Shown in pieces: positions 6,487-10,243 of a stretch of DNA of 10,243 nucleotides (the stretch's first letter is position 1; every line of letters starts with the position of its first letter). Source of the DNA: Hyphomicrobium_A sp964620915 (GTDB taxonomy: Bacteria > Pseudomonadota > Alphaproteobacteria > Rhizobiales > Hyphomicrobiaceae); NCBI GenBank assembly GCA_964620915.1, contig CAZUKP010000094.1, forward strand, positions 1 through 10,243. Direction: 5' to 3'. The notes under the pieces were generated by a model that did no database searches, was not told where the DNA came from, and saw only the letters and a program-made list of their open reading frames with translations. A program made the position numbers and the translations under genes.

Positions 6487-6615
6487 TTAGCGGCAGTCCC
6501 ACACGCCATGCGGCGTGAAGGTCGAGCCAGCGCAGGCAGCGTTCTGCACCGGAGCGGCAGACGCATTCGCTGCGAAAGCCAGAGTGGTGAGAGCGGCAAC
6601 AATAAGAGTCTTCAT
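6487..6615 (-). CDS. Small secreted peptide, 42 residues, two cysteines
   Basis: Translation gives a 42-residue product with a textbook signal peptide: MK, a hydrophobic stretch LIVAALTTLAFAA, then ANASA, so cleavage after residue 20 is expected. The mature part is only about 22 residues, with cysteines at 28 and 41 and a short TFTPHGVW segment between them, which could close a single disulfide. AGGAG lies 9 bases before the ATG and the stop is TAA. It is too short for usual gene calling and I recognise no family. It is the first gene of the minus-strand run, upstream of P460, and it faces the decayed LysR copy. It could be a periplasmic partner of the cytochrome, a secreted signal, or a remnant. 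Coding is supported by the ribosome site and the signal peptide logic. Confidence 0.7.
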   Translation of the reverse strand: MKTLIVAALTTLAFAANASAAPVQNAACAGSTFTPHGVWDCR

Positions 6616-6736
6616 TTGGGGGATCTCCTTTGTGTTCGAGGTTGGCTAATTCAGAGTACCGTTGCGGGCACTTCCTCAACGGCCTCCGACGTGCAGGTAC
6701 GCGAGCGCCTCCGCACGCGTTCCTCAACAGCGCCAA

Positions 6737-6858
6737 TTTGCACCCTTCCAGCTACGACGGGTATCCGCCAATATTGGAGCGGTGCTTTCCAAAAAATGGA
6801 AAGAAGGATGGATCGGTTGTCGACAATCTGTCCAACACTCATTCGGAATCGTGTGTGA
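6737..6858 (+). pseudogene. Decayed LysR-type regulator 5' end and promoter
   Basis: Bases 6737-6819 match the reverse complement of 7828-7910 without gaps, at roughly four of five positions by hand count. That covers the region upstream of the intact LysR gene and its first codons. The ATG at 6809 reads MDRLSTI against MDRFESMSTF in the intact gene; the two line up with an in-frame loss of three codons. After that the likeness ends, and the frame stops at 6858 after 16 codons. The rest of the regulator is gone from the 6859-6936 gap, which holds only the perfect palindrome GCGCGTTAACGCGC at 6869-6882. It points away from the small peptide gene, as a divergent regulator would. Confidence 0.7.
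6787..6801. promoter_or_regulatory. LysR-box-like dyad, left copy
   Basis: TTCCA, five A residues, then TGGAA make a perfect 5-bp inverted repeat with the T-N11-A shape of LysR-family sites. Nineteen bases earlier, CCAATATTGG at 6768-6777 is a second perfect palindrome. Both lie in the block shared with the intact LysR promoter and may let the surviving LysR act on the small peptide and P460 genes. Confidence 0.5.
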
Positions 6859-6936
6859 GGAACGCATCGCGCGTTAACGCGCCGTGCAGACGCCAACGAG
6901 TGATCGGCATGCATGGCGGTCAATAGTTCATTTGCA

Positions 6937-7839
6937 TCAACGCGGCTTCAGGCGACCTTTCAAACGCGGAACGGCAAAGTCGAGAAAGGCGCGCAATTTT
7001 TGAGGAACGTGGCGGCCGCTCGGATAGACGAGGCTCGCAGGAAAAGGCTCCGGCTCGTAGTCGCGTAGCACAAGCGCAAGGCGTCCCCTCTTCACGGCGT
7101 CGACAACTTGATACGAAAGAACTCGCGCGAGACCGACACCGGCGATGGCGGCATCAACGGCCGCTTCTGCGGTCGTGACGACGAGTCGGGGTCGGACGGA
7201 CACAGCCGTCTCCTTGCGCCCCATCTTGAATGCCCACTCCTTGGCCGGGGCGCGGATCCCCGTGAACGTAATGCAACAGTGATCGACGAGCTCTTTAGGG
7301 GTCGACGGCGTGCCGCGATCGGCTAGATACTTCGGGCTGGCGCAAGCGACGTAGCCTATGGACCCGATGCGCTTCGCGATCATGCTGCTGTCGGGCAGAT
7401 TGCCGATGCGCACCGCAAGATCGACTTGCTCCTCGATGAGGTTTACGAAACGGTCTGCAAGTTGCAGACGGATGCTTACTTCCGGTTCGCGTTTGAGAAA
7501 CTCCGCAACGACGGGCAGCACGTGCAAGCGCCCGAACACGATCGGAGCCGTCACGACGAGCTCGCCACGCGGTGCCTCGTATTCACCGCTCGCCGCCCGC
7601 TCGGCCTCGCCTAGGTCATCGAGAATCCGCTGGCAGGCCGCGAAGTATTGCTGCCCCGGTTCGGTCAGGGTCACTTTGCGCGTCGAGCGGTTGAGGAGCC
7701 GCACGCCGAGCTGGTCCTCGAGCTCGGAGACCTTCCGGCTCACGGTCGCGAGCGGCATCGAGAGACGCCGAGATGCTGCCGAAAACCCGCCCGCCTCGAC
7801 CACGGCAACGAATGTCGACATGGACTCGAACCGATCCAT
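6937..7839 (-). CDS. LysR-type transcriptional regulator
   Basis: This is a 300-residue LysR-family regulator. The winged helix-turn-helix spans about 1-62: FVAVVEAGGFSAASRRL, then the recognition helix ATVSRKVSELEDQLGVRLLNRSTR and KVTLTEPGQQYF. A linker helix follows, and an effector-binding domain at about 88-295 with APIVFGRLHVLPVVAEFL, EEQVDLAVRIG and AAIAGVGLARVLSYQ. It resembles the group that controls neighbouring redox or detoxification genes; the effector is unknown. I chose the ATG at 7839 because family members start just before the first helix. An ATG at 7851 and a GTG at 7893 are also in frame, and the upstream peptide is partly conserved in the decayed copy, so a longer form is possible. 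It is divergent from the YHS gene, with a dyad overlapping its own ribosome site, so self-regulation is likely. Confidence 0.92.
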   Translation of the reverse strand: MDRFESMSTFVAVVEAGGFSAASRRLSMPLATVSRKVSELEDQLGVRLLNRSTRKVTLTEPGQQYFAACQRILDDLGEAERAASGEYEAPRGELVVTAPIVFGRLHVLPVVAEFLKREPEVSIRLQLADRFVNLIEEQVDLAVRIGNLPDSSMIAKRIGSIGYVACASPKYLADRGTPSTPKELVDHCCITFTGIRAPAKEWAFKMGRKETAVSVRPRLVVTTAEAAVDAAIAGVGLARVLSYQVVDAVKRGRLALVLRDYEPEPFPASLVYPSGRHVPQKLRAFLDFAVPRLKGRLKPR

Positions 7840-7845
7840 GATCGT

Positions 7846-7860
7846 TTCCATTTTTTGGAA
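7846..7860. promoter_or_regulatory. LysR-box-like dyad, right copy
   Basis: TTCCA, five T residues, TGGAA is the same perfect dyad as at 6787-6801, kept while nearby bases have changed. It sits 7 bases before the chosen LysR start, so a protein bound here would block LysR translation start or transcription, and it is about 95 bases from the YHS start. It is the best candidate operator for divergent control of LysR and the YHS-PNPOx-cupin set. Confidence 0.55.
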
Positions 7861-7954
7861 CGCACCTCTCCAATACTGACGGATACCGGTCACAATTGGA
7901 AGGGTGCATATTTCCGATCATCGACCCCCGCACCAAACGACAGGAGAGATTGAC

Positions 7955-8440
7955 ATGAAAAAGCTCGTTGCCGCAGCGCTGCTCGTCTCGGCGCTTGCCT
8001 TACCCCTGACCACTCCGGCCTTGGCCGTCAATGAGGTCAACACCGTACCCGGCCTGACAACTACCGGAGCCCCGCTGGCCCTGCATGGCTATGACCCGGT
8101 GGCGTTCTTCGCGAACGGCAAACCGACGCTGGGCGATGCCAAGTATGCAGCCGCGCACGATGGTGCTGCCTACTACTTCGCCAGTGAAGCCAACCTCGCT
8201 GCGTTCGAGGCCGATCCTGCCAGGTATCTGCCGCAGTATGGTGGGTACTGCGCGTATGGAGTCTCCGTCGGCAAGAAGTTCGACGGCGATCCGCGCTTCT
8301 GGAAGATCGTGGATAGCAAGCTCTACGTGAACCTCAACGCGGATATCGCGGCGAAGTTCAACGAGGACGTGGCGGGCGCCATCAAGGAGGCGAACGTCAA
8401 CTGGCGCACGATCGAGACCAAGGCTCCAGCTGAGCTGTGA
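7955..8440 (+). CDS. Exported YHS-domain protein
   Basis: This 161-residue protein has a signal peptide at 1-24 (MKK, hydrophobic core, PALA before the cut) and a YHS-type domain at about 41-125: LALHGYDPVAFF (41-52), KYAAAHDGAAYYFASEANLAAFEADPARYLPQYGGYCAYGVSVG, then DPRFWKIVDSKLYVNLN. The YHS fold is small and often linked to metal handling. One cysteine, C99, follows the paired glycines and is the likely metal or thiol site. Homologous free-standing exported forms are common in alphaproteobacteria but have no proven role. AGGAGAG is 6 bases before the ATG; longer upstream starts lack this. It is the first gene of the plus-strand set, divergent from LysR, and is followed by a strong hairpin and then the flavin protein gene. 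Confidence 0.88.
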   Translation: MKKLVAAALLVSALALPLTTPALAVNEVNTVPGLTTTGAPLALHGYDPVAFFANGKPTLGDAKYAAAHDGAAYYFASEANLAAFEADPARYLPQYGGYCAYGVSVGKKFDGDPRFWKIVDSKLYVNLNADIAAKFNEDVAGAIKEANVNWRTIETKAPAEL

Positions 8441-8446
8441 GCCGGA

Positions 8447-8493
8447 GGCCGATGCGAGTGCCGCCCTCCCCCGTCCTCCCGCTCGCATCGGCC
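8447..8493 (+). terminator. Perfect 12-bp hairpin after the YHS gene
   Basis: GGCCGATGCGAG (8447-8458) and CTCGCATCGGCC (8482-8493) pair perfectly across a C-rich 23-base loop, starting 7 bases after the YHS stop. The stem is strong but no T run follows, only CCAAAAG. It may be a partial terminator or a 3' stabiliser that makes the YHS transcript more abundant than the downstream genes. Confidence 0.6.
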
Positions 8494-8539
8494 CCAAAAG
8501 TTTCTCGCAAGCATTCCATCGATCACCGAGGCACCACCT

Positions 8540-9145
8540 ATGACGTCTTCGTCCGACATCGCCTTTACGCCGACCGTCAAAGCGATCCAAGCGCGCCGCG
8601 GATCGCGCGACGGCTACGCGCGCATGGAGGAGAAGGGCGGGTGGCCGACAACGATTACTGAAGAGCTGGCAGCGTTCCTGGCCGAAGCGGATTCATTCTA
8701 CCTCGGCACTGCGAATGCTGCTGCACAGCCCTACATCCAGCATCGCGGCGGTCCGCCCGGATTCCTGCGCGTGCTCGACCAGGGAACGCTCGGCTTCGCC
8801 GACTTCCGCGGCAACCGACAGTACATCACCGTCGGCAATCTCCAGGATAACCCGCGCGCGTTCATCTTCGTCATGGATTACGCCACTGGGCGCCGCGTGA
8901 AGATCTGGGGGCATGCAACCGTGGTCGAGGCGGACGCGGAGCTGGTCTCGCGACTCTTCCCAAGCGGGTATAGGGCGAAGGCGGAGCTGGCAATCCTATT
9001 CACTGTTGCTGCGTGGGACGTCAATTGCCCCCAACACATTCCGAGAAAATTCACCACTGCACAAGTGAGCGATCAGATCGCGCACTATGAGACGCGGATC
9101 GCGAAGCTCGAGGCGGAGTTGGCCGCCGCAAAGCAGAAAACCTGA
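8540..9145 (+). CDS. Pyridoxamine 5'-phosphate oxidase-like FMN protein
   Basis: This 201-residue protein has the split-barrel flavin fold of the PNPOx-like superfamily. Visible signatures are ADSFYLGTANAAAQPYIQHRGG (50-71), GFLRVLD, LGFADFRGNRQYITVGNL (84-101), NPRAFIFVMDYATGRRVKIWGHA (104-126) and VEADAELVSRLF. A predicted coiled helix follows at about 178-199. It lacks the C-terminal substrate motif of true PdxH, so it is more likely an FMN- or F420-type reductase or a stress-related member than a vitamin B6 enzyme. WDVNCPQHIPRKF (159-171) carries a cysteine that is common in this subgroup. The start has GAGG 8 bases upstream. It lies 99 bases after the YHS gene and 21 bases before the cupin gene, in the same direction, so at least these last two are one unit. 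Confidence 0.85.
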   Translation: MTSSSDIAFTPTVKAIQARRGSRDGYARMEEKGGWPTTITEELAAFLAEADSFYLGTANAAAQPYIQHRGGPPGFLRVLDQGTLGFADFRGNRQYITVGNLQDNPRAFIFVMDYATGRRVKIWGHATVVEADAELVSRLFPSGYRAKAELAILFTVAAWDVNCPQHIPRKFTTAQVSDQIAHYETRIAKLEAELAAAKQKT

Positions 9146-9166
9146 TCGATTGCCGAGGATTGAGCA

Positions 9167-9721
9167 ATGAGGATCGACAACAAGCTGCGTCCACTCAAGC
9201 ATGCCGCTGCTAACCCGCAGCTCAACGCTGATTTCTCGCAGCGCGCTTCAATGCATGCAGACGAAATCGAATGGCGCCCATCCCCCACACCCGGCGTCAG
9301 CCAACGCATGCTGGAGCGCATCGGCGGTGAGGTTGCGCGCGCCACAACGATTGTACGCAATGACGCAGGCAGCAAGTTCCCATCTCACGTGCACGAAGGC
9401 GGCGAGGAGTTCTTCCTGCTCAACGGCGTTTTTCAGGACGAGCACGGGGATTTTCCCGCCGGGAGCTACATCCGCAATCCGCCCCAGTCGGCCCATGCTC
9501 CGGGATCAAGCGATGGCTGCACCATCTTCGTGAAGCTTTGGCAATTCGACCCTGCAGATCGGACGCAAGTGCATGTCGACACGAGCGCAATGGGATTCCT
9601 GGAAGCGGTCGGCCGGCCCAGCGTCGGGCTGATCCCGCTCTTCAAAGATGATCGTGAGGAAGTGCGTCTCGAATTGTGGTCCGGCGACGCCGCGCTCGCG
9701 TCAGTGCAGCTCGTGCTCTGA
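9167..9721 (+). CDS. ChrR-type cupin domain protein
   Basis: This 184-residue protein matches the cupin group found at the C terminus of ChrR anti-sigma factors. The metal-binding motif is SHVHEGGEEF with H74, H76 and E80, followed by DEHGDFPAGSYIRNPPQSAH with H110, then GCTIFVKLWQF. In ChrR this domain helps sense singlet oxygen or organic peroxides. Here the N-terminal zinc anti-sigma domain is missing (no H-x3-C-x2-C), so it is a free-standing cupin that may be an enzyme or sensor. GAGG lies 10 bases before the ATG. It follows the flavin protein gene after 21 bases. Its last 21 bases overlap, on the other strand, the end of a probable small gene. Confidence 0.85.
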   Translation: MRIDNKLRPLKHAAANPQLNADFSQRASMHADEIEWRPSPTPGVSQRMLERIGGEVARATTIVRNDAGSKFPSHVHEGGEEFFLLNGVFQDEHGDFPAGSYIRNPPQSAHAPGSSDGCTIFVKLWQFDPADRTQVHVDTSAMGFLEAVGRPSVGLIPLFKDDREEVRLELWSGDAALASVQLVL

Positions 9722-9859
9722 TATCAGTCCAAGCTGGATTAATTCTTCACGCGTCACAACACGCTCTGTCAGAAGCTTTTCAGCGGCTTCTTTACGCTTT
9801 GCCCTTACAGCTAAAGCAAATCGCGAAAGTTCAGCGTTGGTCGGTAGCGGTAGGCCCAT
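9701..9859 (-). CDS. Possible small helical protein, 52 residues
   Basis: This minus-strand frame gives a 52-residue product with a charged, helix-rich pattern: an N-terminal GLPLPTNAELSRFAL, a basic-acidic helix VRAKRKEAAEKLLTE, and VTREELIQLGLISEHEL. The composition and the alternation of hydrophobic and charged residues look like a real soluble protein rather than noise. GGGGGA lies 7 bases before the ATG. An in-frame GTG 18 bases earlier is possible but has no ribosome site. Its last 21 bases overlap the end of the cupin gene tail to tail. I recognise no family. Its codons are less GC-rich than its neighbours', which fits a different origin. Confidence 0.45.
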   Translation of the reverse strand: MGLPLPTNAELSRFALAVRAKRKEAAEKLLTERVVTREELIQLGLISEHELH

Positions 9860-9896
9860 GTGCGATCCCCCGAACACGCTTGCACCGAAGCTGTGA

Positions 9897-9927
9897 CCCT
9901 ATCTTTCCCCTGGACGGGGGAATAGGG
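9897..9927. promoter_or_regulatory. Bulged hairpin upstream of the 52-residue gene
   Basis: CCCTA (9897-9901) pairs with TAGGG (9923-9927), and TTCCCC (9905-9910) pairs with GGGGAA (9917-9922), leaving a three-base bulge TCT and a six-base loop. It lies between the small minus-strand gene and the exported protein gene. No other gene is visible in 9860-10073. It could be a leader structure for either gene or a transcript end coming from the right. Confidence 0.35.
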
Positions 9928-10073
9928 CATTGAAGCAACACCCGGCCACTTAGGAGCATGGCGCGGCTACAAAATCACTTGGAATAGCCCCATTCCGTAC
10001 CCACTGAGCAACAGCTTTGGCGTGCTGATTCATTTATTCTGCGCCGATACAGGCATCGGATGGGGCTGTGATC

Positions 10074-10243
10074 ATGAGGTATGGAACGTCAGTTCTGATG
10101 GCACTCGCCGTGCTGCTGGGTTGGAATAGCACGGCCGCAAGCGCTGACCTTGGTGGCGAAGGGCCAAATGTCGGAGCCGTACCGGTCGTTCATTCCAACA
10201 ATTGGACCTTCTCGTTTACGAGCTATGGCTGGCTCCCTTGGAT
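10074..10243 (+). CDS. Exported protein, probably outer membrane, 3' end beyond the window
   Basis: Only the first 56 codons are present. The frame starts with a signal peptide, MRYG then TSVLMALAVLLGW and a likely cut after ASA at residue 25. The mature start is GEGPNVGAVPVVHSNN, followed by NWTFSFTSYGWLPW, an alternation of aromatic and small residues like the first strand of an alphaproteobacterial outer-membrane barrel. GGATGGGG lies 8 bases before the ATG at 10074; a GTG at 10068 is also in frame and would add two residues. The full length and family cannot be seen. It runs in the same direction as the cupin gene, but 350 bases lie between them, so it likely has its own promoter. Confidence 0.7.
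   Translation, partial: MRYGTSVLMALAVLLGWNSTAASADLGGEGPNVGAVPVVHSNNWTFSFTSYGWLPW

Noticed and set aside
6405..6602. Minus-strand frame ending in SAEERFRAAINQVIRRYCAG
   Set aside because: The end looks protein-like, but the frame overlaps the better supported small peptide gene, its last codons fall in the perfect hairpin, and it has no ribosome site.
6869..6882. GCGCGTTAACGCGC palindrome as a terminator of LysR
   Set aside because: Perfect 14-bp symmetry but no loop and no T run; more likely chance or a binding site, so it is only mentioned with the decayed LysR copy.
8000..8590. 196-codon minus-strand frame opposite the YHS gene
   Set aside because: Shadow frame with arginine- and glycine-rich translation; the YHS domain is unmistakable on the plus strand.
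1..10243. CRISPR array, rRNA or complete tRNA gene
   Set aside because: No regularly spaced repeats of 24-40 bases, no rRNA signature, and the only tRNA-like sequence is the 47-base fragment at 1834-1880.

Overview
The window looks like alphaproteobacterial DNA, most likely from a Rhizobiales (Bradyrhizobium-like) genome. I infer this from the GC-rich coding, the GGAG-type ribosome binding sites, and the mix of families present (YHS-domain exported protein, ChrR-type cupin, cytochrome P460, YciI, DUF488). The exact genus is a guess. Bases 1-590 are clearly richer in A/T than the rest.

Layout. (1) 1-590 is a non-coding A/T-rich leader with a perfect TATAAT box at 409-414 and three and a half tandem copies of a 13-bp unit at 422-466. 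(2) 591-1805 (+) encodes an FAD-dependent amine/polyamine oxidase-like enzyme. (3) 1834-1880 (-) is a 47-nt 3' fragment of a tRNA-Arg(CCU) gene. It includes the anticodon loop, T arm, acceptor 3' strand and encoded CCA, but the 5' half is missing. It is followed by short repeats and a tyrosine recombinase (2073-3371, +). Together these are one end of an integrative element that entered a tRNA gene. The tRNA's orientation implies that the element extends to the right and that the complete tRNA lies beyond this window. (4) 3480-6615 is a run of minus-strand genes, read from right to left: a 42-residue secreted peptide (too short for ordinary gene calling), a cytochrome P460-family c-type cytochrome, a YciI-family protein, a DJ-1/PfpI-family protein, a GNAT acetyltransferase and a DUF488 protein. 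(5) 6737-7910 holds a LysR-type regulator (minus strand, 6937-7839) and, in inverted orientation, a decayed second copy of its upstream region and first codons (6737-6858, plus strand). (6) 7955-9721 is a plus-strand set divergent from LysR: an exported YHS-domain protein, a pyridoxamine-phosphate-oxidase-like flavin protein and a ChrR-type cupin. (7) The right end holds a probable 52-residue minus-strand gene (9701-9859) and the first 56 codons of an exported, probably outer-membrane protein (10074 onward).

How the parts may fit together. The LysR gene faces the YHS-PNPOx-cupin set, and the decayed LysR copy faces the small secreted peptide and P460 genes. Both faces share an about 83-bp block containing the same TTCCA-N5-TGGAA dyad, which fits the T-N11-A form of a LysR box. 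I infer that two divergent regulator/target modules arose by duplication, that one regulator was then lost, and that the surviving LysR may control both sides. The products (c-type heme, flavin, metal cupin, DJ-1 cysteine, exported YHS domain) suggest a periplasmic and cytoplasmic redox or stress response. No substrate can be read from the sequence.
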